64,000 nt of DNA from Symbiodinium natans (Eukaryota; Sar; Dinophyceae; Suessiales; Symbiodiniaceae), in contig CAJNDS010000518.1 in NCBI GenBank assembly GCA_905221605.1, positions 1 to 64,000 of the forward strand, given 5' to 3'. The first letter of the stretch is position 1. Every line of letters begins with the position of its first letter. The translations under genes were made by a program, and so were the position numbers. This document shows, piece by piece, positions 49,696 to 60,669 of the stretch. The notes under the pieces are model-generated. The model did no database searches, had not been told where the DNA came from, and saw only the letters and a list, made by a program, of their open reading frames with translations.

Positions 49696-51324
49696 GGGGG
49701 CTTCAAGGGGGTGTGCAACCTAAGGTTCCCTCCTACTCCCCTAAGGCTCCCTGAGCTTCTTTAAGGGTTTGCTAGGTACCTACCCCCCCTTGAACTTAAG
49801 AACCCTGCAGTCGTTCAGGGCCGAAGCGTTTGGAAACACAGCACGGCTCCCAGCCCAACGCTGCTGCATCTGCTCACGGTGTTCTCGTTTCGGTTCATTG
49901 GTTGTCTTCTACATACAGAGCATGCACTCGCAACTCTTTCGACGGAAGAAAGGGAAGGTTACCTGCTTGCAAGACTTGTTGTTGCCGGATATTGCCGGGC
50001 ACTCATTTGCAAACCCAAACTTGCATATCACATAAAACCCTACCTCTAACCCTTAACCCTACACCTCTGCTTTCTGTGCTTGCGAAGCTGGTCCGGCCTG
50101 GTATGATACGAGGAACCCAAACAATGGCCATGCTTTCAGCGGGCCCCCATATTCGGATTCAAAATTGGCAAGCTTCAGGGTTTAGGGTTTAAGATTAGGG
50201 ATTCTACTAACCTAAGCTCCTTAAATGCATAACCCACCAACCCAAGGACCTTGGTCCTGTGATTACCCGATTCGTCCGTGGCCATTACCCACATGATTTG
50301 TCCAAACTCAACGTGTAGTTTTATGGGCCAGACTTAAAACGGGTTCCCCGATGATCGGGCGCCCTTGAACCTGGAACCCTAAACCCTCAACCCCAAACCC
50401 TCAAACCCTCAACCCCAAACCCTGAACCGCAAACCCTCTAACGCTAAACCCCTCAACCCCCCAAACCCCTAAACCCTAAACCCCTACACCCCTAAACTCT
50501 GGACCCTAAACCCCTAAACCCCAAAACCCTAAACCCTAAACCCTAACACCCAAAGCACCAAAACCCTTAAACTAGACCCCTAAACTCTAAACCCTAAACC
50601 CTAAACCCTAAACCCAGGGGACCTCGAGGCGGAGGATGGATCACACGCATGTGTCGAGTCCATCGAGCGCTCGATCCTCAGCAACGCCTTTCCTTGGAGC
50701 CAAGGGTGGGGGATGGGGGTTTAGGGTTTAGGGTTTAGGGTTTAGGGTTTAGCGTTTAGGGTTTAGGGTTTCGGGTTTAGGGTTTAGGGTTTAGGGTTTA
50801 GGGTTTTGAAACCAGAACCGCCTGATATGTTGTTGTTACTTTAGCTCTTCGTTGCTTTTTGTTGGTGTCGTTGGTTGTGCACATGTTTATCCTGATGTTT
50901 CTCACGCAGTAATGGCATTGCTCCTAAACTAACCCCTCAATTCCCCAACAAAAATCCCATCAACTCCCAAACAAAATCCTCCAAGTCCCAAACCAAAACC
51001 CTTCAACTCCCAAGCAAAGAACCCCTAGACACAAAAGCCGGTTGGAATTTTCACCCTGCTTGGGCACCTGGTTGCAAATTCTCCCATCTGAGGCTTTCTG
51101 GCTTCCGTAGTTGAAAAATGGCTGTTCTGGCTATAATTTGACCTATCGCAATTTCCCTTCTTCCCGAGGGTGGCGGGGTGAAGATCCGAGATCTGCTGGG
51201 CATGCTGCAGTCAAATACTTATGCATGTTGCCCGCGGGGGGCGGGGGGGGGGGGCCGTTCAAACCCTAAACCCTAAACCCTACACCCTGCACCCTAAACC
51301 CTAAACCCTAAACCCCCAAACCAC

Positions 51325-51402
51325 GAAGCACACGGAAGAGAACGGCCGTCGCCGAGAGCTGCCGAGTTTCGGATGTCCTTCATCTCCGACAGCTGCTCCT
51401 CT
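51325..51402 (-). CDS. Small exon, unknown protein
   Basis: Reads REEQLSEMKDIRNSAALGDG, starting after CCCTTAG| (telomeric acceptor) and ending TGCTTC|GTGGTT. Helical, charged. The stretch 49700-52200 otherwise holds telomeric repeats and spacers without a gene I can support. Confidence 0.5.
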
Positions 51403-52235
51403 CTAAGGGTTTGGGGTTTAGGGTTTAGGGTTTTGGGTTTTGGGTTTTGGGTTTTCTTATATCCGCCTTATATGCCCTGTATAAGTTAAGGGCCCATACT
51501 TGGGAACCCTTTGAGGAGAGGTAAGGGACCATATGAAGGGCCCGTGTAACTACCCTGAGATCCTCGTCCCAGGTTTCATGGGATTCGGCCGGAGGCTCCC
51601 TTGGGAAATAATTACGTCGGAGGCTCCCTCCCTTAGGGTTTCGGGTTTAGGGTTTAGGGCTTAGGGTTTGGGGTTGAGGGCTAAAGTTAACCCTGAACCC
51701 AAATAGGGCTTAGGGTTGAGGGCTCAGGTGCTCAACCGCCTCGTCCTTCAGAGATGTTCGGCAGTACATTGTGCTAGGGGGTTCTTCTTTAAGGGTTGCA
51801 AAGGTAGGGTTTAAGGTCTAGGGGTTTAGGGTTTAGGGTTAAGATAAGTCCCGGAATCCGAAAAATGGGAGAACCCGAAGCCTTAAACAGGGTCTTTGGA
51901 CGAAAGGATGCGATCTTCGTGTGGTTCAAGGGTTTCGGGGGCTTGGAATTTTGGGTTCCGGTGCTTACGGTCTTTGTAAGGTTGGGGTTTCGGGTGACGG
52001 TTCCCTAAACTGCGAGCAAGGCCCCTGATTAGCTGCCGGCAAGGCAGCGGGCCGCAGCGAGCCCGCCGAGCCTCTAGCGACGGCAGCCGACAACTGAGTA
52101 GCGACAGTCTAGCAGTTGGAGGCAGATGCTCTCTTCAGTGCCAGAAGAGTTAGCTTCTGGCACCGTAACGCACTCCTCACAGCTTTGAAAGAGGGAACAG
52201 GGCGTACAGCCCTAAAGCATATTTTATTACCCTAA

Positions 52236-53092
52236 AGCCTAGGACCCCATCCTTCCCCTTTAAAAATTAGGATTTAGGATTTAGGGTTTAGGGTTTAGGG
52301 TTTAGGATTTAGGATTTAGGATTTAGGATTTAGGATTTAGGATTTAGGATTTAGGATTTAGGATTTAGGATTTAGGATTTAGGATTTAGGATCGTCACGC
52401 GCGTCACGCGCGTCACGCACGTCGCGCGCGTCACGCGCGTCACGCGGGTCACGCGCGTCACGCGCGTCACGCGCGTTAGGATTTAGGATTTAGGATTTAG
52501 GAATTAGTATTTAGGATTTAGGATTTAGGATTTAGGATTTGGGATTTAGGATTTAGGATTTAGGGTTTAGGGTTTAGGATTTAGGATTTAGGATTTAGGG
52601 CAACATGGAGGGGTGCCCAAAACCATCGATTTCAGTACTAAAAAATCGCACTTTTCATTGCGGCCAGGGCAGATGCTGGGGTCCCCCCTCCTTTAGAGTG
52701 CGTTTTGAAGACTTTTAGGATTTAGGATTTAGGATTTAGGATTTAGGATTTAGGATTTAGGATTTAGGGTTTAGGGTTTAGGATTTAGGATTTAGGATTT
52801 AGGATTTAGGATTTAGGATTTAGGATTTAGGATTTAGGATTTAGGATTGAGGATTTAGGGTTTAGGGTTTAGGATTTAGGATTTAGGATTTAGGATTTAG
52901 GATTTAGGATTTAGGATTTAGGATTTAGGATTTAGGATTGAGGATTGAGGATTTAGGATTTAGGATTTTGGATTTTGGATTTAGGATTTTGGATTTTGGA
53001 TTTTGGATTTTGGATTTTGGATTTTGGATTTTGGATTTAGGATTTTGGATTTAGGATTTAGGATTTAGGATTTAGGATTTAGGATTTAGGAT
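52236..53092. repeat. TTTAGGA variant array with embedded CGTCACGCGC decamers
   Basis: Some 90 copies of GATTTAG, with TTTTGGA variants at 52966-53050. A block of about eight CGTCACGCGC decamers (52393-52477) lies inside. Unique sequence at 52605-52705 is a partial copy of the next repeat unit. Confidence 0.93.
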
Positions 53093-53098
53093 CCCCTG

Positions 53099-53340
53099 CT
53101 CCTCCCGGACCATTTCTGCGCCTTTTTGGGCCTTTTTTGGGCTCCCGGACAGTTTCTGTTTTCCCGGACAGTTTCTGGGCTTCTCCCGGACAGTTTCTAA
53201 GCCTTTTTGGGCTCCTCCCGGAGTTTCTGGGCCTTGTTGGGCTCCTCCCGGGCCTTTTTAGGCTCCTCCCGGACAGTTTCTGAGCTTTTTGGGCTCCTCC
53301 CGGACAGTTTCTAAGCCTTTTTGGGCTCCTCCCGGACAGT
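53099..53340. repeat. ~35-bp repeat CTCCTCCCGGACAGTTTCTG
   Basis: Seven or so imperfect copies of TTTTTGGGCTCCTCCCGGACAGTTTCT-type units. Confidence 0.88.
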
Positions 53341-54545
53341 TAAAACCATCGATTTCACTACAAAAAATTGCACTTTTCATTGCGGGCCAGGGCAGATCCT
53401 GGGTCCCTTTCTTTAGAGGGCTTTTTGAATCTTTTTGAAGCTTTTCAAGCCTTTTCGAGCCTTTTGGTGGCTCCTGGTGGCCTTTTGAAGCCTTTGGTGC
53501 CTTTTGGGGTAAAACGTTTATGATATTTATTAAGATATCCACTACAGCAGAGAATACAAAAGCAACGAGAGAACAAGAAGCGTTCTTGTACACAGCGGCG
53601 CCACGGAGCGCAGTGACAACGAGCGATGGCGCCGCGGCCCCGAGCGCGGAATCGGTGCTCCCAGCCGGGCCTACTCGGGCGTAAAAACACAACGTATAAG
53701 CAGACTGTTGCCCCCTGCTTTACTTTTCGTTGTGACCAACACCATCGATTTGGGTGCTAAAAAATAGCATTTTTCATTGCGGACCCGAGCAAATCCTGGA
53801 GGTCCCCTTCTTCTAGGGGGCCTTTTGAAGCTTTTTGGTGGCTCTTGGGGCCTTGTGGGTGCTTTCTGGTACTCTTGTGGCCCTTTTAAAATTTTGAGGA
53901 AAAACGTTTATGATTTATATTAAAATATCCACTACAGCAGAGAATACAAAAGCAACGAGAGAACAAGAAGCGTTCTTGCACACAGCGGCGCCACGGAGCG
54001 CAGTGACAACGAGCGATGGCGCCGCGGCCCCGAGCGCGGAATCGGTGCTCCCAGCCGGGCCTACTCGGGCGTAAAGCAACCCCAGCTTTACTTTCCGTTG
54101 TGACCAACACCATCGATTTCTGTACTAAAAAAAGCATTTTTCTTTGCGGGCCCGAGCAAATCCTGGAGGTCCCCTTCTTCTAGGGGGCCTGTTGAAGCCT
54201 TTTCGTGGCTCTTGGGGCCTCGTGGGTGCTTTCTGGCACTCTTGGCCCTTTTGGGGTAAAACATTTCTGATTTTATTCAGATATCCACTACAGCAGAGAA
54301 CACAAAAGCAACGAGAGAACAAGAAGCCTTCCTGTACACAGCGGCGCCACGGAGCGCAGTGACAACGAGCGATGGCGCCGCGGCCCCGAGCGCGGAATCG
54401 GTGCTCCCAGCCGGGCCTACTCGGGCGTAAAAACACAACGTATAAGCAGACTGTTGCCCCCTGCTTTACTTTTCCTTTTGATTTATATTAAAACAACCCA
54501 CAACTACAGCAGAGAATACAAAGCAACGAGAGAACTATCAAAAAA
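53340..54545. repeat. ~370-395-bp tandem repeat, three full copies and partial ones
   Basis: The sequence from ACCATCGATTT through GTAAAACG..ATCCACTACAGCAGAG to CCGGGCCTACTCGGGCG recurs about every 370-395 bp (CATCGATTT at about 53347, 53742 and 54109), with a partial copy at 54475 and another at 52620. Similar frames in each copy (RPSRPGWEHRFRARGRG) are repeat translations. Copies differ by indels of up to 25 bp. Confidence 0.9.
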
Positions 54546-54598
54546 ACCCTAAACCCTAATAGAGTAAGGTTTGGGTGGTCTTGGGGTGGGGTTTTAGC

Positions 54599-54648
54599 TT
54601 TCGCGCGACGCGCCGCCCACGACCCCTTGGGTCGAGGCGCGTCGCTTC
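54599..54648. other. GC-rich hairpin
   Basis: GCGCGACGCGCCGCCCACGA and inverse CGAGGCGCGTCGC form a 10-bp perfect stem (GCGACGCGCC/GGCGCGTCGC). Function unknown. Confidence 0.65.
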
Positions 54649-54728
54649 AGTGGGCAAACCCTAAACCCTAAACCCTAAACCCTAAACCCCTAAACCCCTA
54701 AACCCTAAACCCTAAACCCTAAACGTAC

Positions 54729-55352
54729 GGGGCTTTGGGGTCGGTTTGGACTGCTCCTGGATCTGCGCGACAGACGCGGCGAGATGCACCACCTGTTGCA
54801 GAGTCTGCTCGGCCACAAGGTCCTGTTTAGGGTTTGGGGTTTGGGGTTTAGGGTTTAGGGTTTAGGGTTCAGGGTTTAGGGTTTAGGGTTTGGGGTTTGG
54901 GGTTTAGGGTTTAGGGTTTAGGGTTTAGGGTTTAGGCTTAGGGTTTAGGCTTAAGGGTTTAAGGGTTTAAGGGTTTTAGGGTTTAAGGGTTTTAGGGTTT
55001 AAGGGTTTAAGGGTTTAAGGGTTTAAGGGTTTAAGGGTTTAAGGGTTTAAGGGTTTAAGGGTTTAAGGGTTTAAGGGTTTAAGGGTTTAAGGGTTTAGGG
55101 TTTAGGGTTTAAGGGTTTAAGGGTTTAAGGGTTAAGGGTTTAAGGGTTTAAGGGTTTAAGGGTTTAAGGGTTTAAGGGTTTAAGGGTTTAAGGGTTTAAG
55201 GGTTTAGGGTTTAGGGTTTAGGGTTTAGGGTTTAGGGTTAAGGGTTTAGGGTTTAGGGTTTAGGGTTTAAGGTTTAGTGTCCTGGCTCTCAGTCGAGCTA
55301 TCCATCGTCGGTGCTTGCTGAGGAGGACCCCACGGAAGTGGTGGTGCATGCG
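54729..55352 (-). CDS. Two-exon gene fragment with a telomeric intron
   Basis: Exon about 55352-55282 reads PHAPPLPWGPPQQAPTMD and SSTESQ. Exon 54822-54729 reads DLVAEQTLQQVVHLAASVAQ and IQEQSKPTPKP, ending CCCC|GTACG. The join TESQ|DLVAEQ keeps phase and uses a GA donor (CAG|GACACT) and acceptor CTAAACAG|GAC. The hexamer CAGGAC is present at both intron borders. The second exon looks like an amphipathic helix. Family unknown. Confidence 0.65.
54823..55281 (-). repeat. 459-bp intron composed of telomeric and TTTAAGGG repeats
   Basis: Apart from a few bases at each border the intron is TTTAGGG, TTTGGGG and more than 25 TTTAAGGG units (plus-strand notation); the sense strand is the C-rich one. 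Confidence 0.85.
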
Positions 55353-55944
55353 GGGATGTGGGCCGAAAAAACTGCAACACGCACGTCCCTCAACCCTATG
55401 CCCTAAAGCCCCTGAAGTTCTGAAGTCCCTACACCCTAAGACCTAAACCCTAAACCCCTTTCCCCAAAACCCGAAACCCTAAACCTACAGTGCCTACACT
55501 TAAAACCGCACAGTGCCAGGCTTGGGATTTAGCGTTTAGGGTTTAGGGTTTAGGGTTTGGGGAGTTGAGGGCCTGAAGTGCTGAAGCACCGGAATGCACT
55601 AGAAGCCCACAAGGTCAAGTCAGGGTGCATACGCCTGGAGTTTCAAAATACCACACCCCATGGTATGAGCCCTGTAAGGTTTGAGCCCTAAATGCAGACA
55701 CTTCTAAACCCTAAACCCTAAACCCTTCAGGAGCCATCTCTTCCCTTGAATCTCGGAGTTGTTGAGGTCCAAGCTGGGATGCCTTGGGGACACGACTCTT
55801 TTTCATCGCGCAGGGAACGCAATCTGAACACAATCAAGCGGTGAAACAACACCAAAGTGGGGCCCCCGGGGGGCAACACAGAACTCATCAGAACTCCCCC
55901 AAGGCCATGACGCAGTCAAGCAGTTTCAGCTTCCCAGCTTCTGG

Positions 55945-56944
55945 CTATCCTCCGGGCATGGACGGCTTGCACGCCATGGGCCGCAACGGAATTCCCTCCA
56001 AGTTGGTGGCGCCATCGTACTGGGACACGAAGATCACGCGCTGGTTGGTGTAGACGTAGACCGCGTAGCACTCCGGGGCGCCGTGGCCGCCGAGGAAGGA
56101 CCAGCCCTCCATGTAGGATCCTCGGCCGGCCCCGAAGAAACCCTTCCTTAAGAATACTCCTGAAGATGATCCTCTTCAACCCAACAAGGGATTCAGGCTC
56201 AGAGTTTAGGGTCTAGGGTTTAGGGGAAAATGAAAAATGTTCCAGAAAACCTACCTAGGAGCCAGCCTCATAGGGTGAGAGCACCTTCTCCCGCCGGTCC
56301 TCGGGGATGCGGACTGCTTCGTCGACCTCTTCGTAGCCTCCCCAACCCCAGTCGCCAAAGACGACAGCCTCCACCTCCTCCCCCTCATCCAGGAAGTCGA
56401 GCAGGTCCTTCATGGCACTCTGCTGCCCTTCTTCCCATGACATCTCTTCCTGAACGCACAGAAGGTCAGAGCCATCAACAACCCCTGCATCTGCAAAGGT
56501 CTGTGAGTCCTGAAGCAACGTATCTTTGAAGGTAAGGTTGGCTTTCTTCCCGAACGGAATGGCAAGCTGGCTCTTCAGGCCAACAACTCGGCCCAGGGCC
56601 TGCACCTCATAGGACGCCTTCTCCCCGGCCATGTTCACCACGTTCAGCGTCAGCGTGGACGAGAGCCCCAAGGAGCGGGGAAGTGCGGAGCCGGGCTCCA
56701 AGCCATGCTTCTCAAACTCCGAGGCCAGGTTCCGCAGGGTCTGCAAGCCTTGCTCCGGCACCAAGCCTGCGTCGATGGCCTTGGACAAGGCCCGGCACAC
56801 GGACGGGAAGGAAGAGTCCTCGAACTCGGCGCCGAAGACTTCCTTCAACTCCGCCTCGCACTTCTTTGCCTCATCTGCTCCGAAGGCATTGTTGAGCACC
56901 CCTGCGACACACTTGAACACCTTTCGCACCGTGGCCTGCTGCAT
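55945..56944 (-). CDS. Ubiquitin-like-domain protein (two exons)
   Basis: Exon 56944-56267 starts at ATG (MQQATVRKVFKCVAGVLNNA). A helical region of about 95 residues is followed by a ubiquitin-like fold: LTLNVVNMAGEKASYEV, LKSQLAIPFG, LTFKDTLLQD, DGSDLLCVQEE. Then comes an acidic linker (LLDFLDEGEEVEAVVFGDW). Exon 56142-55945 reads GFFGAGRGSYMEGWSF, ECYAVYVYTNQRVIFVSQYD and ends RPMACKPSMPGG-stop. The proposed donor is GAG|GCTGGC (GC) and the acceptor TTAAGGAAG|. A GTAGGT donor 6 bp downstream would leave a stop in frame. The intron contains a short telomeric tract. No catalytic motif seen; probably a protein-interaction role. Confidence 0.75.
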
Positions 56945-57286
56945 GGCAGGCGAACATCAAGAGCGGGCCTGTCCTCTTCGAGCCCGAGGACGGCTGGAGG
57001 CTGGAAGTGTTCAGGGTTCAGGTGCTTGGGGGCTGGCGGGCTTGCTTCGTTCGGGATGCAGGGCCAAAGCCTCGTGACATTTGCAAAAAAAAAAGAACGC
57101 TTTTTGTTCTGATGCGGGGGTGCTCGAACAGCTGACTGAGACGGTGCTGGGCCCCCGTTTGAAGCCAAAATAAGAGCAAGCGAAGCAGCACATCATGTAC
57201 ACCTACAGAAAGGCCGCATCTTCGCGGGACTTGCACATCGCTCGCGTGCTTTACGCCTGCGCTCTGGAGGTGCACAAGGGTACAAG

Positions 57287-57402
57287 AGGGTTTAGGGTCT
57301 AGGGTTTAGGGTGTAGGGTTTAGGGTTTAGGGTTTAGGGTTTAGGGTTTAGGGTTTAGGGTTTAGGGTTTAGGGTTTAGGGTTTAGGGTTTAGGGTTTAG
57401 GG
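57287..57402. repeat. TTTAGGG array
   Basis: About 15 heptamers. The flanks (57000-57280 and 57410-59400) are unique sequence; open frames there have no splice or family support. Confidence 0.93.
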
Positions 57403-59473
57403 CCGGACTGCCCCCAACTTCGAGCATCCCGCAGCACCGACTTCAGCGCGAACGTTCATGATGACCGAGGCCTCCCAGACACAAGCACCGCTTCATCACC
57501 AACAAAAGGAAGTAAAAGGGAGTGGCAGCAGATTGATCCTGTTACAGTTACGAGCTGACATGAAGAAATATGTCCAGGGCTTCGGGACGCTGAGGTGGCC
57601 CCTCCCCCCACCTTGAAATGAAGTTTTAAGGGGCCCTTCCGCCCTTCCTGCTGCCCTACCACACCCCCCCCCCCATCCCTTCACCCTTAAGCTCTGGCTC
57701 TACCCCCAACTTTGACATGAAGTGTTTTCAGGGGGCTCCAGTGCATGCCCACGCCCCCGCTGCTGCCCACGCCCTGGGTTCCGGCGCTTGCCCACGCCCC
57801 CACTGCAGTGTGGAGTAAAAAGGGAGAGGTGGCACCTGCTTCTGAAGGCGAAAAGGCCATCAACGCGCGAAAGACTGACAAAGAATCTGGCCTACAAGCA
57901 CAGCAAGCCTTCACCGTCGCTGCCATCACAACTCTTACTTACCCTTACTATACGCATCGCAGTTACCATTTCTACGAGTGTTTCTTTGTTTCTTCCTTTG
58001 CGACATGTACCCGGGATGCATTTGCTCGTCTTCCGAGCACTAGATGGTTTAGCAAAGAGCCGGGTGAATCACCTATGTTATGACAGTGCTCTTTTGCACC
58101 ATGACAAGGAGAATGGCAGTCTTCGCGCCGCTCCGATCGCAAATCCTGGAATGACATCCTGCTTGCGGCAGATGTGCAATCCTGCAACTAAACGAATTCG
58201 GCCTGCTTGCAGAGACTCGCCACGGATACGACAGAAGACTTTAGCAGACGCTGACTCCGTCTACGACTAGCTGTAGGAACTCAACCAGCTCTTGAATACA
58301 AACTCCGTGAACTCTTCGGTCATGGGTTGGGACGAATCCACGAGTCCACGAATCCACGAATCCACGTGACACGCAGAAACTCAGAAACTGCGGGGCCCTA
58401 TGAGTCGGCACCCAAACAGCGTTTCTGATCAGCGTTTGACTTTCACGAGCTTTGAGCTCCCGGTTGTTCCACTGAGCCTTTCACAATCTCAGGAGTCGCC
58501 GACTTGGCCTTCCAAGAAGTCCTGAAAAGCTTCCACAACACCGCCAAAGCCCTCCCAACCCTTACGAAACCTTTTCCAAGGGCTTAGGGTTTCAGGATTG
58601 GGACTTAGGCTTTCTTTTGGAGTACGCGCCGGCACTCCAAACACTCAAAGCCGCAAATCCCTCGGGCCCTGACTGACTAGATCTGTAGAAGGGAATCAAG
58701 AGATTCGGGAATCAGTCCGCTGCATAATCCGTTCAAGGGTGTAAGCGGATTTTGAAGGTTCGTGTTGCCTGGGTGGCTGGCCTCTTCATCGGCGTCCTCC
58801 GCCCACACCTTTGTGGCGCTCTGGTTTGGGGGTTAAGAGTTTAGGGTGGTGCAATTGTGTCGGACTATGTCAGTGTAGCATGTGAATTTCGTTTGAGTTC
58901 AGAACTTACGGCGTATGTTTAGGGCTCGTATACTACTGCACAGGCTTGGGGCTGTTTGAAAAATAAGTTAGGGTTTAGATTCGTTTCGCTGCAAGCCGAG
59001 ACGCCTGGGTTTAGGGTTTAGGGTTCTAGGCTTTTAGGATTGGGGTTTAGGATGTCTATTGCTTGCGTGGCACATAACAGCTTACAGTACACAGCATTGA
59101 AGATGCTGATCAAAGTCGCCATCATATAGCTTCGGCGAGGAGGAGACGGGCCTTGGCCAAACACTAACGATTGGGCCATTCATGCCTTTACAGTCATTTG
59201 CAATACCCTGTGGGCTAAACTATTTTAGGGTTTTCTTGGATGTTCACCCAGCCTCAGTTCCCGAAAACCGCGCGACACCTATTGGTACATCGTCTTGGGG
59301 CCTGCAACGCCTTCTGAATGCCAGGCTGGGCTAAATGCTTAGAGTTCAAGGCTCAATTTTCGGGCGCGGGTTTGAGCACAGGCCTGGGTCTGCTTAGACC
59401 GTCAATTAGGGTTAAGGGTTTAGGGTTTTAGGTTTTAGGGATTTTTGGGCAACACACCGGAAGCGGCCTTAGT

Positions 59474-59477
<4 letters not shown>

Positions 59478-59508
<31 letters not shown>
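59478..59508. repeat. C homopolymer (about 30 bp)
   Basis: The longest of several C/G runs next to telomeric or intronic sequence in this window. Its length is likely to be inaccurate in the assembly. Confidence 0.9.
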
Positions 59509-59759
59509 CCCCAAGCACCCTAAACCCTCAATCCCCGCGAATCCCCTCCAGCCCTGACTTGCTAGATCTTAGGAATCGGTCCCTGAATAATCCCTTCAGA
59601 GTATAAACGGATTTGAGGGCTCGGGCTGTAGGGCGTTGCCTGGGTTGCTGGCCTCGTCATCCTCCTCCTCCCCTCCGCCTCCTCCTCCTCCTCCTCAGCC
59701 CTACCTTTTTTGGCGCTCTGGTTGTGCCTTTTGTTCGAGCCGACTTCCCTAGAAGAGGA

Positions 59760-60605
59760 GATGAAGTAAGAAGGGATGCCTTTCTTGTTTTAGCTGAGAG
59801 AAGCAACACCCTTCCACGACCTGGAGCTTAGAGGACTTAACCTGAAAGGGAGGGTAACTGAAGTAACGGAGCCGAGTCAGCCCAGCAAGCTTCCAGAAAT
59901 CAACCGATCCCGGCAACTCCCCAAGCAAGGCCACGCGAAATCGGCACTTGGGTACAATAGCAATGGCTTGATGGTTCTCTTGGAAATAAGACGGCGAAGG
60001 GGGACGGTTACTAGCATGTGGGCTGTTGAAGCAGCCACTGAGCCCCAGCGTCGGTGCTGTCCACACAAAAAAAAAAAAAAAAAAAAAAAAGCCAGACGGT
60101 GCCTTAACTCTTGTCTTGCTCCTAATGCAACAACCCTTCCAACGACATGGAGCTTAGATGGACTTAACCTGAAAGGGAAGGTAACTTGGAGTAAAGGGAA
60201 GCCGAGTCAGCCCTCAAGAAGCGTTCCAGAATCATCCCGATCCCGGAAACTCCCCAGCAAGCCACCGAATAGCACTGTTACAATAGCATGGCTTGATGGT
60301 TCTCTTGGAAATAGGAAACTCCCCAAGGAAGCCCGCAAAATAGGCAAAAACTGTTACAAATACATGGCTTGATGGTTCTCTTGGAAATAGGACGGCGAAG
60401 GGGACGGTTACTAGCATGGGGGCTGTTGAAGCAGCCACGGAGCCCAGGCGTCGGTGCTGCCACAAACGCGCCAGACGGTGCCTTACTCTTGTCTCTTGCT
60501 CCTAATGCAAACCCGTCCACGACATGGAGCTTAGAGGGACTTACCTGAAATGGAGGGTAACTGGAAGTAAAGGGAAGCCGAGTCAGCCTCCGGCGCTTGG
60601 GGTTG
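59760..60605. repeat. ~330-380-bp tandem repeat, three copies, with splice-donor-like ends
   Basis: GGAGCTTAGA..GGACTTAACCTGAAA..GGGAAGCCGAGTCAGCC recurs at about 59821, 60149 and 60526. In minus-strand sense each unit begins GGCTGACTCGGCTTCC and contains TTTCAGGTTAAGTCC or TTTCAGGTAAGTCC. One copy has a 24-A run (60067-60090). Confidence 0.85.
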
Positions 60606-60669
60606 GCGTCCTCATCGAAGCCGATGCAGTCAGCTGCTAGCACGACGTCAATTTGGCATGTGGGGGTAG
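60588..60669 (-). CDS. Coding exon before the tandem intron-like repeat
   Basis: After TTTTAACCCCAG| it reads TPTCQIDVVLAADCIGFDED and ANPKRRR. It ends GGAG|GCTGAC (GC donor), or a little further at CAG|GTAAGT. Either boundary falls at the start of the tandem repeat. A basic cluster PKRRR is present. Family unknown. Confidence 0.5.

Noticed and set aside
49769-50192. Plus-strand frames of 88 and 120 codons
   Set aside because: Two overlapping frames look equally plausible and no splice or family evidence supports either.
50625-50712. Plus-strand island reading EDGSHACVESIERSILSN
   Set aside because: Protein-like, but the other strand is also open and no partner exon was found.
53258-54436. 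Repeated frames RPSRPGWEHRFRARGRG and ARVGPAGSTDSALGAAAP
   Set aside because: They recur in each copy of the ~370-395-bp tandem repeat, in two frames at once.
57722-58270. Plus-strand frames of 182 and 112 codons
   Set aside because: Overlapping frames without protein-like conservation, splice signals or recognisable domains.
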